Notes: a model not told the origin generated them from the sequence alone. 16,798 nt of DNA from Bacillota bacterium (GCA_017619985.1 JAFZRG010000118.1:1-16798), one strand, 5' to 3'; positions 1 to 7,923 are shown, counted from the first letter of the stretch. Numbers and translations: made by a program.

Positions 1-6
1 CATAAG

Positions 7-37
7 AAGAACGGGCTCTTGCGAGCCCGTTCTTTTT
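7..37. terminator. Rho-independent terminator downstream of alr, possibly bidirectional
   Basis: A perfect 12-bp stem (7-18 with 23-34) closes a TTGC tetraloop and lies just beyond the alr stop codon at 41. On the minus strand it is followed by a broken T-tract (TTCTTCTT). On the plus strand it is followed by TTTTT, so it could also end a plus-strand gene lying left of the window. The stem and T-tracts are read directly; function is inferred. Confidence 0.85.
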
Positions 38-40
38 CAT

Positions 41-1177
41 TTACCGGATATACTTGTACGGCAGTCTCAGCTGCATGCCCAGGGAAACTTCGTTGCTCAG
101 GATGCCGCAGGCTTTGCCGATGTCGCCCAGCAGGATGATTTCTTCCCCGCTGCGGCCGATGAGCACCGCCTCGTCGTAGAGTTTCACGTCCGGGATGTCC
201 GTCACGTCGATCATGAACTGGTCCATGCAGATATTGCCGATGATAGGTGCCCTTCTGCCCCCGATCAGCACGTAACCGCGGCCGGCGCCCCAGTTCCTGG
301 GCAGGCCGTCCGCATAGCCGACCGGGAGCGTCGCGATGCGGCTCGGCCGGGTCGTACGGCCGCTCCTCAGATAGCTGACGGAGAAGCCCGCCGGCACATC
401 CTTGATCTGCAGGATGACCGCCCTGACGGTCATGACGGGCTCGATGCCCTCCACACGGTTGAAGGCGCCCTGATACCGTCCGTACAGCGAGCCGCCGGGA
501 CGGCACAGTCCGTAGTGGGCCTGCGGCCGGTGGCTGGTCGCCGGAGAATTGGCCAGGGAACTCAGAGGCAGCTCCAGCCCCTTTGCCCACAGGGCGTTCA
601 GCACTTTGTCGAAGCGCTCCTGCTGCAGGTCGCTGTAGGATTTATCCTCGAGATCCTCGCACGCCAGGTGCGAGAAGAGGCCGATCATATTCAGGTTGGG
701 CAGCTGCGCAGCCGCGTACAGCGCTTCGACGGCCGCCGGGTCATCCCACTGATAGCCGATGCGGCCCATGCCCGTATCTACGCAGCCTAGAACTTCCATC
801 GTCTGTCCGCGCTTTGCGGCCTCATCCGACAGGGCTTTCGCGTAATCCAGGTCTGCGATCAGGGTCACGACGTTAAGCTCGCAGGCAAGACCCGCGAGGT
901 CCGGATGATTGAGCCCGAGCAGCACGATGCGGTCCGAAGGGTCCCCCAAGCTGCGCAGTTCCTTCGCCTCGCTCAGCGTCGCCACGCCGAAATCCCGCAC
1001 GCCGCACGCGTGGAAAACAGGATAACATTCCTTCATGCCGTGACCATAGCAGTTGGCCTTGACCACCGCCAGCATCCGCGACCCGTCCGCGATCCGCGAC
1101 TGCACGATCTCAATATTCCGTTTCAGCACCCTCAGGTCGATCTCGACCCAGGCGGGACGCTCCATCCAGTGTTCCAT
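41..1177 (-). CDS. alr: Alanine racemase
   Basis: This is the PLP-dependent cytosolic enzyme interconverting L- and D-alanine, which supplies D-Ala for peptidoglycan. The 378-residue length is normal for the family. The N-terminal barrel carries the PLP-lysine motif AVVKANCYGHG (Lys40). VDTGMGRIG and SLANSPATS follow, then the phosphate-region motif RPGGSLYG. The C-terminal beta domain has the catalytic tyrosine in FSVSYLRSG (Tyr269) followed by LPVGYADG. The reading frame extends upstream to 1249. I chose the ATG at 1177 because an AGAGGAG ribosome binding site sits 5 nt before it and the family motif RPAWVEIDL begins right after it. The gene appears monocistronic, with its own promoter (1221-1249) and terminator (7-37). 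In the motif normally written RPGI.LYG the Ile is Gly here; all key catalytic residues are present. Confidence 0.96.
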   Translation of the reverse strand: MEHWMERPAWVEIDLRVLKRNIEIVQSRIADGSRMLAVVKANCYGHGMKECYPVFHACGVRDFGVATLSEAKELRSLGDPSDRIVLLGLNHPDLAGLACELNVVTLIADLDYAKALSDEAAKRGQTMEVLGCVDTGMGRIGYQWDDPAAVEALYAAAQLPNLNMIGLFSHLACEDLEDKSYSDLQQERFDKVLNALWAKGLELPLSSLANSPATSHRPQAHYGLCRPGGSLYGRYQGAFNRVEGIEPVMTVRAVILQIKDVPAGFSVSYLRSGRTTRPSRIATLPVGYADGLPRNWGAGRGYVLIGGRRAPIIGNICMDQFMIDVTDIPDVKLYDEAVLIGRSGEEIILLGDIGKACGILSNEVSLGMQLRLPYKYIR

Positions 1178-1220
1178 CGCTTCTCCTCTTCGCATCTGCG
1201 TTTGCGAAAAAACTGATTTT

Positions 1221-1249
1221 AGTATATCTTTAGATTGTCCGGATTTCAA
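1221..1249 (-). promoter_or_regulatory. Sigma-70/SigA-type promoter for alr
   Basis: On the minus strand, TTGAAA (1244-1249) and TATACT (1221-1226) are separated by exactly 17 bp. The predicted start is near 1214, giving a leader of about 37 nt with the AGAGGAG site before the alr ATG at 1177. The -35 box lies on the first bases of the divergent membrane-protein frame at 1249. The match is seen in sequence; activity is inferred. Confidence 0.65.
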
Positions 1250-2073
1250 TGCGCGAGCCGTGCCCGTCCGGCAGAAAAGAGACCCATTTGAGCAAAACCC
1301 CGAACAAAAACCGCATACGGCTGACTCCGGTCAGCACACTGCACTACTTCCGCCTGGTCTACCGGTCGGTGCTGTTTCTCGTGCTGCTCGTCCTTTATAT
1401 CGTCAGCCGTGTCAAAGGGAAAGACGACTTCGTCAATATCCTGGAGGACAGGCCGGTCATCATCACGATCATCTGCGCCGTGTTCATCTTTGAGATGGTC
1501 ACGCGCTTTTTCCCGTCCAGACTGGAGAGCCCCGGCTGCCAGAAGCAGTTCGAGCACAACTATATCAAGACCGGCAGCACGGACATCGACGTGCAGGACA
1601 ACAATGCCACGCTCGTGGTGCTGCTGCTGTGGATCGGCTTCAACGCGGTCTTCGGCGCGCTGTACCTGAAAGGCATCTTCGACGACGGCATCATGATGCT
1701 GCTCGCGTCCGCCTATTCCGTGTGCGACATGATCTGCATCCTGTTCTTCTGTCCGTTCCAGACGTGGTTCCTGAAGAACAAGTGCTGCAGCACCTGCCGC
1801 ATCTACAACTGGGACTACGCCATGATGTTCACGCCGCTGTTCTTCGTGGCAAAACCCTACACCTGGGGACTGCTGGCTCTGTCCGCCGCCCTGCTGCTGC
1901 GCTGGGAGATCAACTTCTACCGTCATCCGGAGCGCTTTTCCGAGCGCACGAACGGCTATCTGCACTGCGAAAACTGCACGGAAAAGCTCTGCACGCACAA
2001 GCGCCACCTGAGAAAGCTCTGGGAACAGATCGCGGAATTCACAGCCAAGAGAAAGCGGCTGCTGGAGAAATAG
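1249..2073 (+). CDS. Uncharacterised multi-pass membrane protein with Cys-rich C-terminal tail
   Basis: A 274-residue protein of unknown function. Four or five hydrophobic stretches are visible: around residues 40-52, 68-82, 118-136, 140-165 and 190-213. They suggest an integral membrane protein. Two Cys clusters stand out: CCSTC between membrane segments, and CENCTEKLC followed by THKRH in the charged C-terminal tail, which could bind a metal or a redox partner. The tail is basic and probably cytoplasmic. The ATG at 1249 has no recognisable ribosome binding site. A TTG at 1288, in frame and preceded by AGAAAAGAGA about 6 nt upstream, is a credible alternative start that would free the alr -35 box. 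The gene is divergent from alr and ends at its own terminator. I do not recognise a named family. It is a convincing gene because it is long, its codon use fits the neighbours, and its hydrophobicity is protein-like. Confidence 0.8.
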   Translation: MREPCPSGRKETHLSKTPNKNRIRLTPVSTLHYFRLVYRSVLFLVLLVLYIVSRVKGKDDFVNILEDRPVIITIICAVFIFEMVTRFFPSRLESPGCQKQFEHNYIKTGSTDIDVQDNNATLVVLLLWIGFNAVFGALYLKGIFDDGIMMLLASAYSVCDMICILFFCPFQTWFLKNKCCSTCRIYNWDYAMMFTPLFFVAKPYTWGLLALSAALLLRWEINFYRHPERFSERTNGYLHCENCTEKLCTHKRHLRKLWEQIAEFTAKRKRLLEK

Positions 2074-2082
2074 AGAGCCCGG

Positions 2083-2119
2083 AAAACAAAGGGGACGGAT
2101 CGCTCCGTCCCCTGTTTTT
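2083..2119. terminator. Bidirectional Rho-independent terminator between convergent genes
   Basis: A perfect 9-bp GC-rich stem (2091-2099 with 2104-2112) closes a TCGC loop. It is followed by TGTTTTT on the plus strand and preceded by AAAACAAA, which reads as TTTGTTTT on the minus strand. It lies between the stop of the membrane protein (2073) and the stop of the WG/SLH protein (2140), and can serve both. Confidence 0.9.
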
Positions 2120-2139
2120 ATTGCTTTTTCCGTTCTGCT

Positions 2140-3903
2140 CTACATTCTGCTGTCCGCTTCTGCCGGCATCATCGCGTCGAGGATGTTGCTGATGAAGACG
2201 GCTGCCTGCGCGCGGGTCACTTCTTCGCCGGGACGGAACGTACCGTCGTCGAAACCGCCCACGATGTCCGCCTTGGCCAGCCTCATGATGTACTCGTCGT
2301 AGCCGTTTTCGGGCATGTCGGTGAACGCGATCGACTTCTTGTTCGTGTAGTAATCGATATCCAGCGTGCGGGCGAAGTAATACGCCATCTCCGCGCGGGT
2401 CACGTTTACACCCAGCCCTTCGTCGAAGCGTGCGTCGATGACGCCCTCCGATTTGCAGTAGTCGCGGAAGCTTGCCGCCCAGTGATCACCCTGGATCATC
2501 GGGACCGATTCGCCCTTCATCTTGGCGTGCAGATTCGCCACCATGACCATGATCTCCGCATGCGTCAGCTTGCCGTTCGGGTCGTAGATCAGGCCGCCGG
2601 CCTTATCCTTCTTGCCGCCGACGATGCCGTTGTCGTACGCCTTCTGCAGGAACTTCAGGTACCAGGCATTCGCGGGCACATCCTTGAAGACGTTCTCCAC
2701 GGCGTTCGGATCCGCCGGTTCCGCTTCCGCGAATTTCAGGATCACGATCTCGCCGTCCTTGATGGCATAGGCGATGCCGTTCTTCGCGACGGAAATGTCC
2801 GTGTACTGGATGGGAACGACTTCCGTGTTGTTCTCGTCCACCATGCCGTAGCGGTAATCGTACTGCGCGGCGTAACCCACGGTGAACAGGCCTTCGCCGT
2901 AACCGAACGCGCCGTTGTACTGCAGGGGGATCACGGCCTGACCGGTCGTATCGATGTAGCCGTAGCGGCCGTCCTGGTCCTGCACGTAGGCGTAGCCGTC
3001 CTTGAACATGCTGGCATTCTGATAGATGCAGGGAACGACTTCCCTGCCGTTCTTGTCGACATAGCCGTAAATCATACCGGTCGGATTTGCGACCACGGCA
3101 AGTCCGCTGCCAAAGTTCCACCAGTTGCTGTATTTTTCGGTATCGACGGAGATCTTGTGGTTTCCGTTGACGTCCATCCAGCCGGCGGTGATGTAATCAT
3201 ACCCGTAATAGCCGGCTTCGGTCTCTACGTTGCCGCCGTGATTATAGGCGATCAGGCCTTCGTTGACGGAGGTGACGGTCCAGTTCTCTCCGCCTGCCTT
3301 GGGTGTATCCTCATAGCACCACTGCTTGAGAACGACTTTCTGCGTCTGGACATCGATGATGTAAGCGTAGACATCGATCCCGTCCTTGTAGCCAAACACG
3401 GTGAGGTATCCGTCGTTTCCGAAGTATGCGGTCATGCTGCAGACGACTTCCGCCTCATCCACTTTGTCATATGACGCGATGATCTTCTTTGCCGAGGTGA
3501 TCCGCTTTCCGTCCGTACCGTACAGATTGAAATCGAAATCCATACCCATCATATTGTCGGCTTCACCGGCATAGACCGGCATCAGGTCGACGATAACGCT
3601 GCCGTCACCGGAATAATGCGTCGATATGCCGATCTCGCCTTCGTGCCCGTCATATTCGCCCGGGATGCGAGTCAGGACTGATTTTCCGGACGGGCTGATG
3701 ACCCCTTTGGATACCAGTTCTCCGGTATCGTCCACCACCTTGTAGCTGCCGTATCCGTTGCCCATCATGGAGACGCCGGTCGCCTTGACGCCGGTCTTGA
3801 TCTCCTGGTAGGTGTACAGAGGCGCCTCCGCGAAAGCGACTGCCGGGATCAGGGACAGGCAGAGCGCCAGCGCGAGGCAGATAGATAAAATGCGCTTATT
3901 CAT
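2140..3903 (-). CDS. Exported WG-repeat protein with C-terminal S-layer homology (SLH) domains
   Basis: A 587-residue predicted surface protein. The ATG at 3903 is preceded by GGGAGGA at good spacing; an in-frame start at 3921 lacks such a site. The signal peptide is about 26 residues with a cleavage site near AFA/EAP. The middle region, about residues 200-385, contains WG-type repeats such as GYVDKNGREVVP, GYIDTTGQAVIP and GMVDENNTEVVP, each followed by an aromatic, acidic segment. From about residue 397 to the end are three SLH-type units, starting DPNAVENVFKDVP and ending TRAQAAVFISNILDA. SLH domains anchor proteins non-covalently to secondary cell-wall polymers, so a cell-surface location is expected. 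The role of the WG-repeat body is unknown; in other proteins it is thought to mediate binding. The SLH tail closely matches that of the divergent neighbour at 4016. Confidence 0.9.
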   Translation of the reverse strand: MNKRILSICLALALCLSLIPAVAFAEAPLYTYQEIKTGVKATGVSMMGNGYGSYKVVDDTGELVSKGVISPSGKSVLTRIPGEYDGHEGEIGISTHYSGDGSVIVDLMPVYAGEADNMMGMDFDFNLYGTDGKRITSAKKIIASYDKVDEAEVVCSMTAYFGNDGYLTVFGYKDGIDVYAYIIDVQTQKVVLKQWCYEDTPKAGGENWTVTSVNEGLIAYNHGGNVETEAGYYGYDYITAGWMDVNGNHKISVDTEKYSNWWNFGSGLAVVANPTGMIYGYVDKNGREVVPCIYQNASMFKDGYAYVQDQDGRYGYIDTTGQAVIPLQYNGAFGYGEGLFTVGYAAQYDYRYGMVDENNTEVVPIQYTDISVAKNGIAYAIKDGEIVILKFAEAEPADPNAVENVFKDVPANAWYLKFLQKAYDNGIVGGKKDKAGGLIYDPNGKLTHAEIMVMVANLHAKMKGESVPMIQGDHWAASFRDYCKSEGVIDARFDEGLGVNVTRAEMAYYFARTLDIDYYTNKKSIAFTDMPENGYDEYIMRLAKADIVGGFDDGTFRPGEEVTRAQAAVFISNILDAMMPAEADSRM

Positions 3904-3942
3904 AAAAATCCTCCCAAACACTGCATAGAATTCTACGTTTTA

Positions 3943-3948
3943 ATTATA
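3943..3948 (-). promoter_or_regulatory. Putative -10 element for the WG/SLH gene
   Basis: A perfect TATAAT on the minus strand lies 39 nt upstream of the ATG at 3903, inside the AT-rich divergent intergenic region. No good -35 box lies 16-18 bp upstream, so either it is activator-dependent or the match is partly chance. Confidence 0.4.
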
Positions 3949-3968
3949 AAGCAAAATCTCTTCTGTTT

Positions 3969-3977
3969 TGGTATAAT
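3969..3977 (+). promoter_or_regulatory. Putative extended -10 promoter for the LRR/SLH gene
   Basis: TGGTATAAT is a perfect extended -10 (TGn followed by TATAAT) 38 nt upstream of the ATG at 4016. No canonical -35 is seen at 17 bp, which extended -10 promoters can tolerate. The two opposing -10 elements (3943-3948 and 3972-3977) are only about 23 bp apart, so polymerase binding to one may interfere with the other. Confidence 0.5.
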
Positions 3978-4015
3978 TATCATAACTTATCGCATATTTT
4001 TTATGGGGAACCACT

Positions 4016-5989
4016 ATGAAAAAACGGTTACTTACATTTTGCCTGGCGATAGCCCTGATCCTGGTGTCAGTTCCTGCAAACATCTTCGCCGCGGACATCG
4101 TCGATTCCGGCAGTTGCGGCGACAATCTCACCTGGACCCTGGATCGTAACGGTACGCTGACGATCTCCGGAAGCGGCGCTATGTGGGATTATCAAAGAGC
4201 GGGCGGCCCATGGCGCACAGGAGACAATCCTCAGCCGGACGTAACTGCTCTGATCCTGCCCAACGGTCTGACGAGCATAGGAACTTTTGCCTTCAGGGAT
4301 TGCGTTTTCACCAGCGTCACCCTTCCCGAAAGTGTCGAGTCCATAGGGGAACTGGCCTTTTGGGACTGCGAAAAGCTTGTAAGCATCAATCTGCCGAAGA
4401 ATCTCCGGCGCATCGGGGACGATGCTTTCTCGGGCTGTCAGAGCTTACAAAGCATCCATATTCCTGCAGCCAGCCTGGGCAGCGGGATCTTTGCCCACTG
4501 CTATGCTCTTTCAAACGTTACGATAGCCGACGGAGCGACAGCGATCCCTCCCAGCATGTTCGCTTACTGCAGCAGCCTGACCAGCCTTGTGATCCCTTCC
4601 GGCGTTACGAGCATAGGCGCCGGAGCGTTTGACTACTGCACTTCTCTGACATCGCTCGTGATACCCGACAGCGTGACCACCATAGAAAACGCTTTTGCAA
4701 AATGCAGCGGGCTTGCGAATAAAGACGGCCTCATTATCATGAACGGCAGGCTCTTCTCTTTCTGTGAAAACAAAGACGCCTCCCCAAAAGATCCTGAAAC
4801 CCTTGTCGACATTATCATCCCCGAAGGCGTAAAGACCATCGAAAAAGGCGCCTTTCAGTGGTGCGGCAGCGTCAGAAGCATACGCATCCCGGAGGGCGTT
4901 ACAATGATCGGCAACGGCGCCTTTTATTGCTGCGGCGCTCTTGAATCGATCACGATCCCAGACAGCGTAAAGCAGCTCGGACCCGGAGACGACGACCTGT
5001 CAGATATGTTCTATATGTGCGAATCCCTAAAGAGCATCAAGGTCGGTTCCGGCAATTCGGGCTATAAAGACATCGACGGCGTTCTTTTCAACAAAGCAGG
5101 TACAGAACTTCTCGTCTGCCCGGCCGGACGCACCGGAGAATATATCATCCCCGGTGGGGTCACCAAGATCGCTCCCAACGCGTTTTTCGACAGCAAAGTG
5201 ACGAGTATTGTGATTCCGGAAGGCGTGACTGTCCTGGACGGCATCAGTTGGTGCTACAGTCTTAAGAGCATTACGATCCCCCGCAGCGTGACAAAGATCG
5301 AAGAATTCGGCATTTATAACTGTGAATATCTGGACGATATCTATTATTGCGGAACTGCGGCAGACTGGAACGCCATCGAGAAAGGAGATACGGATCCGGA
5401 TCTTTCGAAAGTGAAGATTCACTTCAATACCGCCCCGGTGGACCCGAACGCTGTGGAGAACATCTTCAAGGATGTTCCCGCCGGCGCCTGGTACGCGAAG
5501 TTCCTGCAGAAGGCATACGACAGCAAGATCATCGCAGGGACGTCTGCAACGACATATGCGCCGACCGCCAACCTGAACCATGGCCAGATCATGGTCATGG
5601 CGGCCAACCTGCACAGCAGGCAGAAGCAGGACAAGTACGATTTCCAGGCCAATAAAAAGGCCGGAGACGCCTGGTACCAGGTGTTCGAAGACTATTGCAA
5701 AGCCGAAGGGATCATCGACGGCCGTTTCGACGGAGCAGAGACCAGGAACGTGACCCGTGAAGAAATGGCCTATTATTTCGCCAACACCCTGACAGACAGT
5801 TCCTATAAAAACAAGAAGACCGTCGAACTGAACGACATCGCCGGCAATCCCTATGAGGAGGAGATCGTGAAACTGGCGAAAGCGGACATCGTGGGCGGAA
5901 AGGGCGAAGGAAAATACGATCCTTCCGGCCTGATCACCCGCGCGGAAGCAGCGGTCTTCATCAGCAACATCCTCGACGCCATCGAATGA
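4016..5989 (+). CDS. Exported BspA-like leucine-rich-repeat protein with C-terminal SLH domains
   Basis: A 657-residue predicted surface protein. The signal peptide (about 25 residues, MKKRLLTFCLAIAL then cleavage near IFA/A) is followed by the typical BspA N-terminal segment with LTWTLDRNGTLTISGSGAM. About a dozen LRR_5-type repeats then run from roughly residue 75 to 460, of the pattern L..I.IP..V..I...AF..C. They end with the usual capping motif IYYCGTAADWNAI. Residues from about 475 to the end form three SLH-type units beginning DPNAVENIFKDVP and ending TRAEAAVFISNILDA. BspA-type proteins of other bacteria bind host or bacterial surface ligands; adhesion here is inference. GGGGA lies 6 nt before the ATG at 4016. 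The LRR body uses the codon ATA at least eight times and the SLH tail uses only ATC for Ile, which suggests a mosaic origin. Confidence 0.92.
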   Translation: MKKRLLTFCLAIALILVSVPANIFAADIVDSGSCGDNLTWTLDRNGTLTISGSGAMWDYQRAGGPWRTGDNPQPDVTALILPNGLTSIGTFAFRDCVFTSVTLPESVESIGELAFWDCEKLVSINLPKNLRRIGDDAFSGCQSLQSIHIPAASLGSGIFAHCYALSNVTIADGATAIPPSMFAYCSSLTSLVIPSGVTSIGAGAFDYCTSLTSLVIPDSVTTIENAFAKCSGLANKDGLIIMNGRLFSFCENKDASPKDPETLVDIIIPEGVKTIEKGAFQWCGSVRSIRIPEGVTMIGNGAFYCCGALESITIPDSVKQLGPGDDDLSDMFYMCESLKSIKVGSGNSGYKDIDGVLFNKAGTELLVCPAGRTGEYIIPGGVTKIAPNAFFDSKVTSIVIPEGVTVLDGISWCYSLKSITIPRSVTKIEEFGIYNCEYLDDIYYCGTAADWNAIEKGDTDPDLSKVKIHFNTAPVDPNAVENIFKDVPAGAWYAKFLQKAYDSKIIAGTSATTYAPTANLNHGQIMVMAANLHSRQKQDKYDFQANKKAGDAWYQVFEDYCKAEGIIDGRFDGAETRNVTREEMAYYFANTLTDSSYKNKKTVELNDIAGNPYEEEIVKLAKADIVGGKGEGKYDPSGLITRAEAAVFISNILDAIE

Positions 5990-6010
5990 CCCTTTCGGAA
6001 ACGGCACGAT

Positions 6011-6044
6011 AAAACCCCGGCCCGCGCGGACCGGGGTTTTCTTA
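6011..6044. terminator. Bidirectional Rho-independent terminator
   Basis: A strong inverted repeat, AAAACCCCGG (6011-6020) against CCGGGGTTTT (6031-6040), with a further short CC/GG pairing inside. It lies between the stop of the LRR/SLH gene (5989) and the stop of the DUF3048 lipoprotein (6055). The A- and T-tracts on either side make it usable in both directions, so it likely ends the long minus-strand operon too. Confidence 0.9.
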
Positions 6045-6054
6045 TGGTCATTCT

Positions 6055-7191
6055 CTATTCGTATCCCATCGTGCTCACGTTGGGGTTGATCAGGCAGATG
6101 TAAGTCTTTCCGGGCATCCAGCGCAGATCCCATCCGTTGGCCATTTTGTACGTGAACGCGTCGTCCCTCGTATTCCTGGACCAGGTGATGGGGATGGCCT
6201 TGCCGCCGCAGAAGTACATGCCGGAATGTTCGCCGGTCGTCGCGACCCGCAGGCGCCCGACGCTGTCGAGGACCTGGCTCGTCGTGTTCAGCACGAGCAC
6301 GTTCGTCACGCCGACCTGTTCGTCGGTGTTGCCGTCGACGTATTCCCGGTTGTGACCCTCGATCATATACAGCTTCGTCTCGGGGTCATAGGTGAAGATA
6401 TCCGTCTTGTAGCTGGAAAATCGCACGGTGACGACCTCCGCCGTCTCGCCGAACTTGGCCGGGTTCTCGTTGTTGAACTTCAGCGGTGCTTTGTAGCCTT
6501 CGTTATGCTCGAGGCGGTAGCTGGACCCTTCCACGAAATTCAGGATGTTCTCGCCGCTCGTGAGCATGGAGTGTTCGTAGCCCGCGTACTGCATGCGGTA
6601 GGCATCGCGCCAGAAGATGGATGCGTCCCGGCCGCCGCGTACGCCGTCGAAGTGCGTCAGTTTCCAGGCGCTCAGATCGTAGTAGGCTTCTTCGCTGCCG
6701 CCCGCGTGGATGATGATCGCGTCGTAGCCGGTCGCCAACTCGATGTAGTACGGGCGGATGGAGCGGATGCTGCCGAGGGTATCGATGCCTTCCATCGTCG
6801 CGAACAGCGCCTCCATGCGCGTGATCCCGCCTTCGGCGCAGACCTCGTAGATGATGTCCGCCTGGGAGACGCCCAGCTGCGGCAGGGCTTCGCGCTTGTT
6901 GTTGATCATGACCGCGTACGGTCGCATCATGGAAAGGTCTTTGTCGACCTTTTCGCCGGACAGAGGATTGCGGTAGTAGACGGGCTTGGGTTTGGCAGGT
7001 TCCACGATGGTGGGCTGCGCTGCTTCCGCGGTCTGTTCCCCCTCGCCGCCTTCGGCAGGTTCTTCGGTTTCAGAACCGGGCTGCAGCGCGTTCGGATCGA
7101 TGCTGTCATCGCCGCCCGAACAGCCCGAGAGGACCAGTCCCGTGATTAAGGCCAGGATCAGAAGCAGGCTCCATACAGATTTCTTTTTCAT
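6055..7191 (-). CDS. DUF3048 (YerB-like) lipoprotein
   Basis: A 378-residue predicted lipoprotein. The N-terminus MKKKSVWSLLLILALI leads into the lipobox LSGC (Cys24). An acidic, Pro/Glu-rich linker to about residue 70 should hold the folded domain away from the membrane. The rest matches the DUF3048 family (Bacillus subtilis YerB): RPYAVMINNKREALPQLG, then ADIIYEVCAEGGITRMEALF, and SIRSIRPYYIELA. The C-terminal part has the usual WSRNTRDDAF segment of the family. Its molecular role is not established. It starts 12 nt after the cobS stop, with GGGGG just upstream of the ATG, and is the last gene before the terminator at 6011-6044. It therefore appears to be the tail of the operon, with no evident functional link to cobalamin synthesis. 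Confidence 0.9.
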   Translation of the reverse strand: MKKKSVWSLLLILALITGLVLSGCSGGDDSIDPNALQPGSETEEPAEGGEGEQTAEAAQPTIVEPAKPKPVYYRNPLSGEKVDKDLSMMRPYAVMINNKREALPQLGVSQADIIYEVCAEGGITRMEALFATMEGIDTLGSIRSIRPYYIELATGYDAIIIHAGGSEEAYYDLSAWKLTHFDGVRGGRDASIFWRDAYRMQYAGYEHSMLTSGENILNFVEGSSYRLEHNEGYKAPLKFNNENPAKFGETAEVVTVRFSSYKTDIFTYDPETKLYMIEGHNREYVDGNTDEQVGVTNVLVLNTTSQVLDSVGRLRVATTGEHSGMYFCGGKAIPITWSRNTRDDAFTYKMANGWDLRWMPGKTYICLINPNVSTMGYE

Positions 7192-7203
7192 AGATACCCC
7201 CTT

Positions 7204-7923
7204 TTACCGGAAACGGATGAGGCAGAAAAACAGGAACGCCAGCTGGGTCAGTTCGCAGACGAGGCCCAGCACGTCCCCGGTGATGCCGCCCAGGACGCTT
7301 TTGACCCGCAGCGTGACCAGCGCGCCGGCGAGCAGGCTGAGGACCGCCGCGATGCCTAGCGGAATGTTCAGCAGAAACGCCGCCGCGAGGCAGAGCGCGA
7401 GGTCGAAGACCAGCACGCCGCCTGTCGCGTGTTTGCAGAACGTCTCCGCCATGCCCTGCGGGCGGATGTACGGCGAAAGCGTCGAGGCGAGCACGGGCGT
7501 GCACTTTCCGATGACCGGAAACAGCAGCGCGGCCTGCCAGGACGCGTAGTTCAACAGGATAAGATACGCCGCGGACGCGAAAATCAGGCCGAGTACGCCG
7601 AAGCTGCCGCTGCGCGAATCCTTCATGATCTCGAGCATCCTGTCGCGGTCGCGGCCGGAGAACAGCGCGTCGCAGCAGTCGCCGAGGCCGTCGAGATGGA
7701 TGCCGCCGGTGACGAGCAGATACGCCAGGAACATCAGCAGGGAGACAGCCGGCATGGGCAGCCAGCGGTTCAGCTGCCAGACACATGCCAAAACGCCGCC
7801 GGTGACCGCCCCCACGAAGGGCAGGAGCGGGATGCCGCGGACGTAGCGCTCTTCTGTATATTCGATTTGCGGCACCGGGATCCGGGTAAAGAATCCCAGC
7901 ATGAGAAAGAACGCCTTCATCAT
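7204..7923 (-). CDS. cobS: Adenosylcobinamide-GDP ribazoletransferase (cobalamin synthase)
   Basis: CobS is the integral membrane enzyme that joins adenosylcobinamide-GDP to alpha-ribazole (or its phosphate), the last assembly step of cobalamin. The 239-residue protein has several hydrophobic segments. Family motifs are TRIPVP near the start, GGIHLDGLGDCCDALFSG (the metal-binding Asp-rich loop), KDSRSGSFG, and LGGITGDVLG near the C-terminus. The frame opens at a TTG at 7938. I prefer the ATG at 7923 (or the next at 7920), since family members begin close to MKAFFLMLGFFTRIPVP. No ribosome binding site is seen before any of these starts. A TATAAT lies so close that a leaderless transcript is possible. 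The start also sits between the arms of an 11-bp inverted repeat. cobT and cobU are upstream, separated from cobS by the serpin gene. Confidence 0.95.
   Translation of the reverse strand: MMKAFFLMLGFFTRIPVPQIEYTEERYVRGIPLLPFVGAVTGGVLACVWQLNRWLPMPAVSLLMFLAYLLVTGGIHLDGLGDCCDALFSGRDRDRMLEIMKDSRSGSFGVLGLIFASAAYLILLNYASWQAALLFPVIGKCTPVLASTLSPYIRPQGMAETFCKHATGGVLVFDLALCLAAAFLLNIPLGIAAVLSLLAGALVTLRVKSVLGGITGDVLGLVCELTQLAFLFFCLIRFR

Noticed and set aside
41..1249. Start of alr at 1249, giving a 402-residue protein
   Set aside because: The first 24 residues lie upstream of a clear AGAGGAG site and include the promoter; the ATG at 1177 fits both the ribosome binding site and family start.
3940..4131. 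Small minus-strand frame of 63 codons across the intergenic region and the LRR signal peptide
   Set aside because: It has no ribosome binding site, and half of it is antisense to the LRR gene start.
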